From: Heyndrickxia oleronia
Lineage (GTDB): Bacteria > Bacillota > Bacilli > Bacillales > Bacillaceae_C
Assembly: GCF_017809215.1 (NCBI RefSeq)
Contig: NZ_CP065424.1
Span: forward strand, 1,180,911 to 1,244,910
Reading direction: 5' to 3'
Length of the DNA: 64,000 nucleotides
The position numbers and the translations under genes are program-made. The notes under the pieces were generated by a model. It saw only the letters and a list, made by a program, of their open reading frames with translations. It was not told where the DNA came from and searched no databases. This document shows positions 1-8,438 of this stretch, piece by piece (within the stretch, counting starts at the first letter, position 1; each line of letters starts with the position of its first letter).

Positions 1-539
1 GAAAGCGCACAACTTTTAAACCAAATGTTGATGATAAAACTGCTAATTTTCTTACTGGTACTGTTGATTTAACATTACGTGCTTATGTAAATTCCGACGA
101 TGAAAGATTTTTACAACTTAAAAAGCAGCAAAATGTTTTCGGTGGTGGTCGTTACGATTGGCAAGTAGATACAATTCCACTTGAATATGATGCATTTATT
201 GAAGAATTAAAGGCTGCTCAAGAAGGGAAAGGAACTAAGGAAAAGGACAAGCCTAAACGTGAGCGTAAGAAGGATAAAGAGTCAGTGATTAAGGTTGAAG
301 ACGAAGATGGGGTAACTATTACCGTTGAAGAACCACCTGCAGAGGAAGAAAAACCTAAGCGTGAAAGACGTTCTCGTAAATCTGCAGAAGAAACTGAATC
401 CGAAGAAAAACCAAAACGTCAGCGTAGATCACGTAAGCCGGTTGAAGATGATACACCACCAGGTGAAGAAGATAGCCCAAAAGATAAAGAGGAAGACAAA
501 CCAACTCGTACACGTAGAACTCGAAGAAACCGTGGTTAA
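1..539 (+). CDS. phage replication-module protein, 5' end missing
   Basis: The reading frame is open from base 3 and ends with TAA at 537-539, so the start lies outside the window. The visible 178 residues fall into an ordinary globular part (to about residue 75, with FGGGRYDWQVD and a helical FIEELKAAQ) and a highly charged tail. The tail repeats Lys/Arg clusters of the type KPKRERRSRK and KPKRQRRSRK between acidic stretches. Such a basic/acidic tail suggests nucleic-acid binding, but that is inference. It lies just upstream of a DUF669 gene and a phage polymerase. I do not recognise the family. Confidence 0.7.
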   Translation, partial: KRTTFKPNVDDKTANFLTGTVDLTLRAYVNSDDERFLQLKKQQNVFGGGRYDWQVDTIPLEYDAFIEELKAAQEGKGTKEKDKPKRERKKDKESVIKVEDEDGVTITVEEPPAEEEKPKRERRSRKSAEETESEEKPKRQRRSRKPVEDDTPPGEEDSPKDKEEDKPTRTRRTRRNRG

Positions 540-733
540 TGAATAAGCAACGAAAAAAACGATATTGGAGATTACGAGAGATTCGTAAAGAAAGAGATTA
601 TCAATCTGGTAGTCTCCAATATGCTAATAGGCCATATACTTTTCGTTCAGTAAGACTCCTATTTGGAATTGGGTTAGTACGTGTGCAAATAACCACTAAT
701 CAATTTATAAAGAAACACAAAATAAATATATAA
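539..733 (+). CDS. possible small basic phage protein, 64 aa
   Basis: The ATG at 539-541 overlaps the preceding TAA (TAATG), a common arrangement for translational re-initiation, and no separate ribosome site is visible. The product is rich in Arg and Lys in its first half (KQRKKRYWRLREIRKERD) and ends 16 bases before the next gene. Nothing identifies a function. It could be a chance frame: it is short and supported only by the coupling and by filling the gap. Confidence 0.35.
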   Translation: MNKQRKKRYWRLREIRKERDYQSGSLQYANRPYTFRSVRLLFGIGLVRVQITTNQFIKKHKINI

Positions 734-748
734 AGGGAGAAATGTAAA

Positions 749-1048
749 ATGCCAGTTAAAGAACTAAATACAAAGGAACAACACTATGCTGACAGTCGTG
801 AAGAAGCTGAAAAGTTAGTCGAGGAAGCAAAGGAAGATATATATCTAACTTCTTTCAAAATCAGTGAAAAACATAATAAATACGGTACTTATTTTTTAAT
901 CGATTTAGTGTTCAGCTTTGATACAGCAAGAGAAATCATGGAATCTAAACCAAAGAAAGAAGAAGTCCCAGAGGAACAACATGAAGGTGTTAAATATAGC
1001 GTTGATAATACTGGTACTGTTTCTGTAAAAAATGAGGAGGTTGAATAA
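749..1048 (+). CDS. hypothetical phage protein, 99 aa
   Basis: The ATG is preceded by AAAGGGAGAAATG with good spacing. The product is acidic, with a helical N-terminus (SREEAEKLVEEAKEDIY), a central strand-rich part and a Glu/Lys-rich linker. It ends two bases before the next start, whose ribosome site (GAGGAGG) lies inside this gene, so the two are translated together. Position between the charged-tail protein and a DUF669 protein points to phage DNA replication or recombination. Family not recognised. Confidence 0.75.
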   Translation: MPVKELNTKEQHYADSREEAEKLVEEAKEDIYLTSFKISEKHNKYGTYFLIDLVFSFDTAREIMESKPKKEEVPEEQHEGVKYSVDNTGTVSVKNEEVE

Positions 1049-1050
1049 TT

Positions 1051-1533
1051 ATGGCATTCGATTGGAGCAAATTTGATAAACAAGTAGATTTAGAGTCTTT
1101 GCAAGCTGATGTAAAGGAAGTTGAAGAAAACGGTGGAAGCGGTGATTTTGAACCACTTCCAGATGGTAAATATGAAGTTGCAGTTGAAAAGTTAGAGTTA
1201 ACGGAATCTAAAAAAGGTGATCCGATGTTAACAATATGGTTCAAAGTTGTTGCTGGGGAATTTGAAAACCAACGTATTTTCTATAACAAAGTAATGCAGC
1301 CACAAAATGATAAAGCTTTTGGTTTACAGGTGCATCAAAACAATGAAATGCTTCGTGCTTTGTGGGATTGTGAAAAGGATGATGTGGAGTTTAAATCATT
1401 CAAACAATATGCTGATTTAATCCTAGATATTCATGAAGAAATTGATGGTCAATTCGAATATCTTCTTGAAAAAGGTACCAACAAGGGTGGTTTTGACACA
1501 TTTGAAATTGTAGAAGTATTCGAAGTTGAATAA
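1051..1533 (+). CDS. DUF669-family phage protein
   Basis: The 160-residue acidic protein has the layout of DUF669 proteins: a short N-terminal FDWSKFD stretch, then a loop leading into a beta-rich domain with PLPDGKYEVAVEKLELTES and GDPMLTIWFKVVAGEFENQR. DUF669 proteins occur beside phage recombination and polymerase genes and are thought to bind single-stranded DNA; that role is family-level inference. A hairpin terminator follows at 1543-1568. The ribosome site lies within the end of the upstream gene. Confidence 0.7.
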   Translation: MAFDWSKFDKQVDLESLQADVKEVEENGGSGDFEPLPDGKYEVAVEKLELTESKKGDPMLTIWFKVVAGEFENQRIFYNKVMQPQNDKAFGLQVHQNNEMLRALWDCEKDDVEFKSFKQYADLILDIHEEIDGQFEYLLEKGTNKGGFDTFEIVEVFEVE

Positions 1534-1542
1534 TTGAATAAC

Positions 1543-1568
1543 AGGGAGCGCTTAGCTCCCTATTATTT
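1543..1568 (+). terminator. intrinsic terminator after the DUF669 gene
   Basis: A perfect 7-bp stem AGGGAGC/GCTCCCT with a 5-base loop is followed by TATTATTTT. It sits in the 49-base gap before the next gene and could limit read-through between the early units. Confidence 0.6.
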
Positions 1569-1582
1569 TAGGAGGGAATATA

Positions 1583-1813
1583 ATGAAAAATACTCTTGGT
1601 GATTTAAATAATCATTTATTTGCACAGTTGGAACGTTTAAGTGACGAGGATATTAAAGGTGAGGAATTAGTAGAAGAAATCGAACGTGCAAGGGCTGTTA
1701 CAAGTATCGCAAACCAAATCGTTTTAAATGGAACGTTAGTATTAAAAGCACAAAAATTCCATACGGAATATAAATCAAAAGACCTTCAAAAACCTAAAAT
1801 GTTGGAGGGATAG
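1583..1813 (+). CDS. hypothetical phage protein, 76 aa
   Basis: The start is preceded by TTTAGGAGGG at good spacing. The product is almost all helix (LNNHLFAQLERLSDED, ELVEEIERARAVTSIANQIV). Short helical proteins like this sit beside HNH and polymerase genes in many Bacillus siphophages, but I cannot name a function. It ends two bases before the HNH gene. Confidence 0.7.
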   Translation: MKNTLGDLNNHLFAQLERLSDEDIKGEELVEEIERARAVTSIANQIVLNGTLVLKAQKFHTEYKSKDLQKPKMLEG

Positions 1814-1814
1814 T

Positions 1815-2420
1815 ATGGGGCATAGTTATACTCCGGAACAAGCTAAATTTATACGTGAAAATGTTAAGGGTAGGACAAGCATGGAACTTACACAACTTGT
1901 TAATGATCATTTTGGCTTAAATTTACGTGTCAGTCAAATTAGAGCGTATATGAAAAACAATGGTTTGAAAAATGGAATTAATACACGTTATAAAAAGGGC
2001 AATACTCCTTTTAACAAAGGCAAGAGGGGTATCACTACTGGAGGGATTTCCACTCAATTCAAAAAGGGTCAAAAGTCAATTAATTATAAACCCATCGGCA
2101 CTGAAAGAATTGATGACGGCGGATACATCTTGATTAAGGTATCTGATGATGGCCCCTGGCATAAACGATGGAGACCAAAACACCAAGTTGTGTGGGAAGA
2201 GAAATATGGTCCTGTTCCTAAAGGACATTGCCTTATATTTTTAGACAGTAACAAGCAAAACATTTCATTAGAAAATTTACAGCTGATCACTAGAGTGCAA
2301 CTTGGTCATTTAAATCAAAATCATTTAATATCCATTAACGCTGATTTGACTAAGACAGGAATTATTATCGCTGAAATATATGCCAAGATGGGTGAACGAA
2401 AGAAACAAAAAGGTGATTAA
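1815..2420 (+). CDS. HNH endonuclease (phage type)
   Basis: 201 residues. The N-terminal half has a DNA-binding look: a helix-turn-helix-like segment (YTPEQAKFIRENVKG...RVSQIRAYM) and basic NUMOD-like repeats (FNKGKRG, FKKGQKS). The C-terminal part carries the HNH-type core KHQVVWEEKYGPVPKGH followed by FLDSNKQN and LENLQLIT. This is the GH..IF.D.N variant rather than the commoner DHIDGN. It could be a free-standing homing nuclease or a replication-module nuclease. Start ATG 1815 follows the previous stop directly and uses GGAGG inside that gene's end. Confidence 0.8.
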   Translation: MGHSYTPEQAKFIRENVKGRTSMELTQLVNDHFGLNLRVSQIRAYMKNNGLKNGINTRYKKGNTPFNKGKRGITTGGISTQFKKGQKSINYKPIGTERIDDGGYILIKVSDDGPWHKRWRPKHQVVWEEKYGPVPKGHCLIFLDSNKQNISLENLQLITRVQLGHLNQNHLISINADLTKTGIIIAEIYAKMGERKKQKGD

Positions 2421-2423
2421 ATT

Positions 2424-4112
2424 ATGCTCTTTTATGACTTTGAGGTATTTAAATATGATTGGTTAGTTGTTATTACTGACACAGATACTAAATCGGAAAG
2501 AGTATTTGTCAATAATGAAAAGGCTTTGATTGACTTTTACAATGAACATAAAAAAGACATTTGGATTGGATATAATTCACGACACTATGACCAATATATT
2601 TTAAAAGCTATTATATGCGGTTTTACTCCTCAAGAAATAAATGAATGGATCATTGTCAAAAAAGAACCAGGTTGGAAGTTTTATAAAGACTTTTGGAAAA
2701 TAACTCTACTGAATTTTGATGTCATGACTAATAAACTGAGATCCTTAAAACAGCTTGAAGGGTTTCAAGGACATGATATTCGTGAATCATCTGTTGACTT
2801 TACTATCGATAGGGAATTAACAGAGGAAGAAATCGAGGAAGTAATAAAATATTGCCGTCACGATGTACATGAAACGATGCACATTTTTACAGCTAATATA
2901 TCTGAATTTGAATCACAAGTAGAATTGCTTAAAATGTTTAATCTTCCGATTAGAAACATTTCCAAAACTAAAGCGCAACTTAGTGCAGTGATTCTTGAAG
3001 CAAAACAACCCAAGCTACCAAGGAATGATGAATTTAATTTTGTTTTTCCACCTACATTACAAATCAATAAATATACTGAAGTCTTAGATTTCTACAAAGA
3101 AAATCGTGATTATGACAAAGTATTAGATATTGATATTGCAGGTGTACCACATTTATTTGCCTGGGGTGGATTACATGGCGCTAGACCAAATTATTATGGT
3201 ACAGGATTTTTTATTAATATTGATGTGGCCAGTTATTATCCCGCGTTAATGATTGAGTATGGTTATCTTAGTAGGAATGTAAAAAATCCTGATAAATTCC
3301 GTGAAATAAGAGATACCAGACTTAAATATAAGGCAGCTAAAGATAAACGTCAGGCACATCTTAAGATTGTTATAAATGGAACATATGGCGCAATGAAAGA
3401 TAAATATAATGGACTCTATGATCCGTTACAAGCAAACAATGTTTGTATCGGTGGAATGACTCTTTTACTTGATTTAATTGAAAAGCTTGAACAATATTGT
3501 CAAATCATCCAATCAAATACGGACGGTGTTTTAGTTAAATTGTACAAAGAAGATGATTATGATCTGATTGATGATATTTGTTATGAGTGGGAACAACGAA
3601 CCAAGATGGAATTGGAGTTCGATAACTTCGTGAAAGTTATTCAAAAAGATGTGAACAATTACATTCTGGTAGATGAAGACGGTAACTATAAATCAAAAGG
3701 TTCATATGTAAAAAAGCTTAATAACTTGGATAATGATTTACCCATTGTTAATGAAGCAATTGTTAATTACTTTGTAAAAGGCATCGATCCCGAAGAAACC
3801 ATATTCGGATGTAAGGATCTAATTAAGTTTCAAAAAATCGTTAAGATCAGTAATAAATATGATTATGCTCGTTATGGGACCAAAAGAATGAATGAAAAAG
3901 TTTTCCGTGTTTTTGCAAGTGTAGATGAAAATGATAAGGAATTAATGAAAGTTAAAAATGGTTCTTCTGAAAAAATATCTTTTGTTCCAGAACGATGTTT
4001 CATTGTTAATGATGATGTTAATGGAATGAAGATACCAGGTAAATTAGATTATTGGTGGTATTGGGATTTGGCAGTGAAACGAATAAATGATTTCTTGGGG
4101 AAGGATGAATAA
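2424..4112 (+). CDS. phage DNA polymerase, small family-B-like
   Basis: 562 residues. The N-terminus begins with an exonuclease-like motif (FYDFEVFKYDW, the D-x-E of DnaQ-type 3'-5' exonucleases) and later GYNSRHYDQYIL and YCRHDVHET, consistent with Exo II and III. The polymerase part has motif A at NIDVASYYPALM, motif B at KIVINGTYGAMKDKYNG and a motif-C-like SNTDGV in place of YGDTDS. This order fits a compact B-family enzyme of the kind carried by siphophage replication modules. It would copy phage DNA together with the primase/helicase at 5004. Its length is well below cellular PolB enzymes. Confidence 0.8.
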   Translation: MLFYDFEVFKYDWLVVITDTDTKSERVFVNNEKALIDFYNEHKKDIWIGYNSRHYDQYILKAIICGFTPQEINEWIIVKKEPGWKFYKDFWKITLLNFDVMTNKLRSLKQLEGFQGHDIRESSVDFTIDRELTEEEIEEVIKYCRHDVHETMHIFTANISEFESQVELLKMFNLPIRNISKTKAQLSAVILEAKQPKLPRNDEFNFVFPPTLQINKYTEVLDFYKENRDYDKVLDIDIAGVPHLFAWGGLHGARPNYYGTGFFINIDVASYYPALMIEYGYLSRNVKNPDKFREIRDTRLKYKAAKDKRQAHLKIVINGTYGAMKDKYNGLYDPLQANNVCIGGMTLLLDLIEKLEQYCQIIQSNTDGVLVKLYKEDDYDLIDDICYEWEQRTKMELEFDNFVKVIQKDVNNYILVDEDGNYKSKGSYVKKLNNLDNDLPIVNEAIVNYFVKGIDPEETIFGCKDLIKFQKIVKISNKYDYARYGTKRMNEKVFRVFASVDENDKELMKVKNGSSEKISFVPERCFIVNDDVNGMKIPGKLDYWWYWDLAVKRINDFLGKDE

Positions 4113-4147
4113 AGCAACATAGCAATGATAGGAAGGAGGAAATCAAA

Positions 4148-4954
4148 ATGTCCATACCAAGAATTTTGCATTATCCAGGCAGCAAATGGAGTATGGCTGA
4201 TTGGATTATTAGTCATATGCCTGATCATAAAACATATCTTGAACCTTTCTTTGGATCCGGAGCAGTGTTTTTTAATAAGTTTCCTTCTCGAATTGAAACT
4301 ATAAATGATATGGATAGCAGCGTGGTTAACTTATTTAAGATTATTCGAGATTATCCGAGTGAACTAGCAACTTGTATCGAATGGACTCCTTTTTCAAGAG
4401 AGGAATATTACAAATCTTATCAATTTGAAACAGGTAATGAAATAGAGGATGCAAGGAGATTTTTAGTGAGGTGTTGGCAGGCTATTGGTGCCAAAACAAG
4501 CGATAGGACAGGTTGGAGAAGTCTTATTTCATCCAACGGACCCGATGTTGCGAAAGAATGGAGTAAACTTCCTAAAAAGATAATGCTTGTAGCAAAAAGA
4601 CTTAAACAAGCACAAATAGAACATCAACCAGCTGCTAAACTTCTTGAAAGATATAAAAGGAAAGAAGTCCTTGTGTATGCGGATCCTCCTTACATTATCG
4701 AGACAAGAACAAAACGTCATTATAAACATGAGATGACAATTGATGATCATATTGAATTATTGGAAGTCTTAGATGCCCATCCTGGTCCTGTTCTTCTTTC
4801 CGGATATGCTCATCATATATATGACGAAAGATTAAATCATTGGCAAAGAGAAACAATGGATGTCGCTGCAGAAGCTGGGGCAAAACGTCAAGAAGTTCTT
4901 TGGATTAATCCAGTAGCAGCAGAGACTGGATTTTATCAGCAAACATTGTTTTAG
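4148..4954 (+). CDS. Dam-type DNA adenine N6-methyltransferase
   Basis: 268 residues of the D12 class (DpnII M1/Dam-like). The N-terminal LHYPGSKW is followed by the AdoMet-binding motif I EPFFGSGAVFF near residue 38, and the catalytic motif IV is DPPYI near residue 179. The likely target is GATC or a related site, by family inference. A strong AGGAAGGAGG ribosome site precedes ATG 4148. It lies between the polymerase and primase, so it probably marks newly replicated phage DNA, either against host restriction or to time initiation. No companion restriction endonuclease is visible in this window. Confidence 0.85.
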   Translation: MSIPRILHYPGSKWSMADWIISHMPDHKTYLEPFFGSGAVFFNKFPSRIETINDMDSSVVNLFKIIRDYPSELATCIEWTPFSREEYYKSYQFETGNEIEDARRFLVRCWQAIGAKTSDRTGWRSLISSNGPDVAKEWSKLPKKIMLVAKRLKQAQIEHQPAAKLLERYKRKEVLVYADPPYIIETRTKRHYKHEMTIDDHIELLEVLDAHPGPVLLSGYAHHIYDERLNHWQRETMDVAAEAGAKRQEVLWINPVAAETGFYQQTLF

Positions 4955-5003
4955 GAAACAATAATGAAAGATGAGTTTGATTTAGAAAGTAGGTGAATAG
5001 TTT

Positions 5004-6869
5004 GTGTATAAAGGTTATTTAAAAGGAAACGGTAAACATGCAGCTAGTAAATTTAAAGATGGTACAAAACTATTATCCTATCATACTGCACGAAAAGAAG
5101 AATCCTATGTTGGTATTTTAGAAGATGATTACATCATGGTTGATATTGATGACATAGACGAAGCTGAAACATTATTAGACATCATAGAAGACAAGGATAT
5201 ACAGTGTTCTGTTTTGGAGACAACCGGAGGGATGCATTTTTATTTTAAAGGATATGATTTAACAGCAAATAAGATCAAATGGTACTCGAACATTGGCATT
5301 ATGTGTGACTATAAATTAGGTATAAAAAATACTGCAGACCCACTAAAGATTGATGGGAAAACTCGAAAATGGTTACGCAAAGCAAATGAACATGATCCTT
5401 TACCTAGTTGGTTATATCCTTATCATAAGAAAAATCCTAATCTCAATAATCTTGGTGAAGGTGATGGTAGAAATGATAAGTTATTTACTTATATTCTTAA
5501 AATGCAATCACAAGGTATGGCCAAGAATGATATTAAAGAAACAATCTCTATCATCAATCAATACATTTTAGAGGAGCCAGTTGAACAGTCTGAACTAAAC
5601 ATAATCTTACGTGATGATGCATTTATGAAAGAATCCTTTTTCATAAAGGGTTCTTTCCAACATGAAAAGTTCGGTGATTACCTAATCAATGAACATCATA
5701 TATGTAAAATCACAAACATTTTACATATATACAAAGATGGTGTTTATTCGGATCATCAATCTGACATTGAAGAAGCAATGATTAAACATATTCCATCATT
5801 AAAAAGAATGCAACGTCAAGAAACGCTCGCTTACCTGCAGCTGAAAGCAAAAGATAAACATTTCTCATCTACCAAATATGTCGTAGTGAAAAATGGAGTA
5901 TTTAATCTAGATACATGGGAACTTGAAGATTTTACACCAGAAATTATTACGAGAAATAAAATACCGATTGCATACATTAAAGATGCTTATTATGAAGTGA
6001 CAGATAAAACATTAAATAAAATGGCAGTTAATGATAAAAAGATTCGTGCCATTTTGGAAGAAATTCTTGGTTACATTTTATTTAGAAGAAATGAATTTGC
6101 TGCAACATTCATTCTTACTGGTGATGGATCTAATGGAAAGTCCTCATTCCTTAAAATCATTAGAAAGCTTGCTGGTGTAGATAACGTTGCTTCCTTGGAT
6201 TTAAATGAATTAGACCAACGGTTTAAAACGGCCGAGTTGTTCGGAAAACTCGTTAACATAGGTGATGATATTTCAAAAGGATATATTAAGGAATCATCGA
6301 TATTCAAAAAGCTTTCTACTGGTGAGACATTAAACGTCGAGAGAAAAGGTAAGGATCCATTTGATTTTACTAACTATGCAAAGTTAATTTTTTCCGCCAA
6401 TGAAATGCCGAGAATTAATGATTACACCGATGGATTAGGGAGGAGATTGCAAATTGTACCTTTTAAAGCAAAATTTAGTGCGAGTGATGAAGACTATGAT
6501 CCATTTATAACCGATAAGCTTCTTTCAGATGAATCAATGCAGTATGTACTTAATCTTGCACTAAAAAGCTTAAAAAGGTTGCTAGAGAATAAGCAGTTTA
6601 CGAAATCGAAAGCAGTTGAAACGGAGCTTAAAAAATACCAGGAAGAAAATAATCCTATTATTAGCTTTGTTAATAATGAAGATGTCGATCTTGAAAGAAG
6701 TGTTGTAGGAGATATCTACATTCAATATAAACTTTACTGTTCAGAAAATGGATATCAAGCTGTAAGCAATATCAGCTTTAGTAAACAGATTAAACAGTTA
6801 TTTGGATTTGGGACAGTTGTTCAAAAGGTCGATGGCAAGAGCAAAAGATTATTCATTAGTGAGGAGTAG
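5004..6869 (+). CDS. phage primase-polymerase/helicase (D5/P4-type)
   Basis: 621 residues starting at GTG 5004 behind AGTAGGTGA. The N-terminus resembles bifunctional primase-polymerases of the archaeo-eukaryotic type (VDIDDIDEAETLL, then TTGGMHFYF). The C-terminal half is a superfamily-3/D5 helicase: Walker A GDGSNGKSS near residue 373, acidic NIGDDIS as Walker B, IFSANEMPR as sensor and DGLGRRLQI carrying an arginine finger. The enzyme would unwind the origin and lay primers for the polymerase at 2424. The repeat block that may be its origin starts about 190 bases downstream. Confidence 0.85.
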   Translation: MYKGYLKGNGKHAASKFKDGTKLLSYHTARKEESYVGILEDDYIMVDIDDIDEAETLLDIIEDKDIQCSVLETTGGMHFYFKGYDLTANKIKWYSNIGIMCDYKLGIKNTADPLKIDGKTRKWLRKANEHDPLPSWLYPYHKKNPNLNNLGEGDGRNDKLFTYILKMQSQGMAKNDIKETISIINQYILEEPVEQSELNIILRDDAFMKESFFIKGSFQHEKFGDYLINEHHICKITNILHIYKDGVYSDHQSDIEEAMIKHIPSLKRMQRQETLAYLQLKAKDKHFSSTKYVVVKNGVFNLDTWELEDFTPEIITRNKIPIAYIKDAYYEVTDKTLNKMAVNDKKIRAILEEILGYILFRRNEFAATFILTGDGSNGKSSFLKIIRKLAGVDNVASLDLNELDQRFKTAELFGKLVNIGDDISKGYIKESSIFKKLSTGETLNVERKGKDPFDFTNYAKLIFSANEMPRINDYTDGLGRRLQIVPFKAKFSASDEDYDPFITDKLLSDESMQYVLNLALKSLKRLLENKQFTKSKAVETELKKYQEENNPIISFVNNEDVDLERSVVGDIYIQYKLYCSENGYQAVSNISFSKQIKQLFGFGTVVQKVDGKSKRLFISEE

Positions 6870-6874
6870 ACATT

Positions 6875-7045
6875 ATGGATATAAATGAAAAAATTCAATT
6901 TTGGAAAAATGAAATCGAACGTGCAGAACAAAACGATTTCTATTTTGATACAGATTCAATGAATGAAGTTGTACAGACTGTTGAGGAATTATTAGAAGAA
7001 AATAAGAGATTAAAAAGTAAAGTTGATATTTTTTGCGATCAATAA
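6875..7045 (+). CDS. small coiled-coil protein, 56 aa
   Basis: The ATG at 6875 follows GAGGAG at 6861-6866, and the frame runs to TAA at 7043-7045. The product starts MDINEKIQFWKNEIERAEQ and ends in a leucine-spaced helix (VVQTVEELLEENKRLKSK) typical of a short coiled coil. It is probably the last gene of the early replication operon and borders the repeat block. Function unknown. Confidence 0.6.
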   Translation: MDINEKIQFWKNEIERAEQNDFYFDTDSMNEVVQTVEELLEENKRLKSKVDIFCDQ

Positions 7046-7054
7046 TTTTCGCGC

Positions 7055-7437
7055 TTGACCAAAAAACGGTCAAATAGAAAAAATGACACCAGTCGTATCA
7101 AGGATTGGTCAAAGTGTCGTGACCGTTTTTTGGTCACGAAAATGGCAAAAAACGTGACCATTTTAGCGAAAAATAGGCAAAGTTACAGTTAAATGCGTAA
7201 CCAGTTACAGATAAGTGTAACTATGAAAAGTCAGTCATATCAAGGGTTTAAGGGGTACGGTTACGCGGTTACAGATAAAATCACTTTCTTATAAAAATAT
7301 TATATATAAATAAACAAAAAAGTTATTCTATATAAGAAAATTAGGGGGTAAATGCGTAACCCGTAACCTAGAAAACCATTAGAAATTCAGTCGTATCAAG
7401 GGTTTGAGACGGTTACAGAAGTTACAGATGGTTACGC
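7055..7437 (+). repeat. iteron-like repeat block, candidate phage replication origin
   Basis: This non-coding stretch holds three copies of CAGTCRTATCAAGG at 7090, 7232 and 7388, 142 and 156 bases apart. Each copy is flanked by paired arms in opposite orientation. In unit 1 the arms are an exact 17-bp inverted repeat, TGACCAAAAAACGGTCA (7056-7072) and its complement (7120-7136). In units 2 and 3 the left arms carry GTAAC motifs and the right arms GTTAC motifs (for example GGTTACAGAAGTTACAG at 7411-7427). Between units 2 and 3 lies a very AT-rich stretch (about 7285-7340) suited to unwinding. It lies directly downstream of the primase/helicase operon. Confidence 0.55.
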
Positions 7438-7495
7438 ATTTTATAGAAAATACTTGACCTTTTCTTATATTTACTTAGAAGGTAGGTGTTTTTGT

Positions 7496-7897
7496 TTGTA
7501 TGAGTGGTTAAAAGATTATCAAAAATTAGAAGAAGAATTAGCCTATCTTGAATTTAATCTTGAACAAACTGAAATAGAGCTTAAACGATGGACATCGGGT
7601 GATTTAGCAAAAGTTAAATTACAAGAAGATTCATTAGGAGCGAAAGTAGAAGAAGTAATTGAAAAAATCAAAAATGACATTACATTTAAAAAAGAACAAC
7701 GTGAAAAGCTTATTCAATTAGTCAATACATTTAAAGGACTGGATAATCAGATACTTAAAATGAAATACATCGACGGTATGACACTAGAGAGTATTGCAGA
7801 GGAATTAAACTATAGTGCTAGTTATATTTATAAAAAGCATGCTGAAATGATAAGAATGATTAAATTCGCTGAAACTATGAATCTTTCACTAAATTGA
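7496..7897 (+). CDS. ArpU/RinA-like phage late-gene regulator
   Basis: The frame is open from 7454, but the best start is TTG 7496, seven bases after GGTAGGTG; this gives 133 residues. The N-terminal half is a long charged coiled coil. The C-terminus is a sigma-region-4-like helix-turn-helix (DNQILKMKYIDGMTLESIAEELNYSASYIYKKH). Proteins of this design activate late morphogenesis transcription in siphophages of Gram-positive bacteria. Its position between the early module and packaging genes fits that role. Confidence 0.75.
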   Translation: MYEWLKDYQKLEEELAYLEFNLEQTEIELKRWTSGDLAKVKLQEDSLGAKVEEVIEKIKNDITFKKEQREKLIQLVNTFKGLDNQILKMKYIDGMTLESIAEELNYSASYIYKKHAEMIRMIKFAETMNLSLN

Positions 7898-7989
7898 CAG
7901 TGAATTGTATGTCTGTAACCTATATACAAAACAGTTTATAGTAATAGTATAGAAAACTGATAAAAGGGTCAGCGATAGTTGATTCTTTT

Positions 7990-8125
7990 AAATACTCCAT
8001 TCCTGGTTACAATCTGAGTGTACGTGACACCACATTGTAACTTTACCACCTCCTGGTGTAGTGATCCCAGCTACAAAGGAATGGATCGGGACGGTTAGGC
8101 TATTCACCGAAGTAAGGAATAGCTT
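7990..8125 (+). ncRNA. structured non-coding element in a phage intergenic region
   Basis: The gap between the late regulator (ends 7897) and the next gene (8193) contains several stems. An outer 9-bp pair TCCATTCCT (7996-8004)/AGGAATGGA (8077-8085) encloses an 8-bp stem GTTACAAT (8006-8013)/ATTGTAAC (8034-8041) and a small CACC/GGTG hairpin near 8047-8058. A separate 7-bp stem GCTATTC (8099-8105)/GAATAGC (8117-8123) follows. GATCC at 8063 could instead pair with GGATC at 8083, competing with the outer stem. It could be a leader RNA, an antitermination site or a protein-binding region. I could not match it to a known family. Confidence 0.35.
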
Positions 8126-8192
8126 AAATTATATTTTTGAAGGAAATTATCTCCTTTTGTCGAATTGAGTAGATGAAAGTGAGGTGGTTAAT

Positions 8193-8381
8193 GTGAATAA
8201 TCTTGGTTTACGAAAAGAAGAAATTATAGAGATGTTAAAAGAACATGAAGGTGTTTCATCTTCTTTATTAGAAAAAATCGCTGATGTCATTGTGGCAAAT
8301 AATAAAAAAATTGAGAGAAATGTAACTAGTTTTGTAAGTAAAGAATTAAAAAAAAAAATATCAAGAACAAGTTATATGTAA
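8193..8381 (+). CDS. hypothetical phage protein, 62 aa
   Basis: GTG 8193 is chosen because GTGAGGTGG at 8179-8187 gives correct spacing; an upstream GTG at 8184 lies within the ribosome site. The helical product (KEEIIEMLKEHEGVSSSLLEKI) ends in a lysine-rich run. The following hairpin closes the unit. No family recognised. Confidence 0.6.
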   Translation: MNNLGLRKEEIIEMLKEHEGVSSSLLEKIADVIVANNKKIERNVTSFVSKELKKKISRTSYM

Positions 8382-8385
8382 TTTA

Positions 8386-8414
8386 AAAAGACATCCTTCG
8401 TGGGTGTCTTTTTA
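8386..8414 (+). terminator. intrinsic terminator
   Basis: AAAAAGACATCC and GGGTGTCTTTTT form a strong stem around a TTCG-containing loop, followed by TTTATT. It separates the 62-aa gene from the next start at 8439. Confidence 0.75.
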
Positions 8415-8438
8415 TTATGTGAAAAAGAAGGTGAACAA

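Noticed and set aside
7055..7437. CRISPR-like array because of three regularly spaced repeats
   Set aside because: Repeat cores are only about 18 bases and the spacing is 142-156 bases with repeated arms in between. No cas gene is nearby.
7900..8130. Self-cleaving ribozyme (hammerhead type)
   Set aside because: CTGATAA at 7956 is not followed by the required stem and GAAA core, and no other small ribozyme core is visible.
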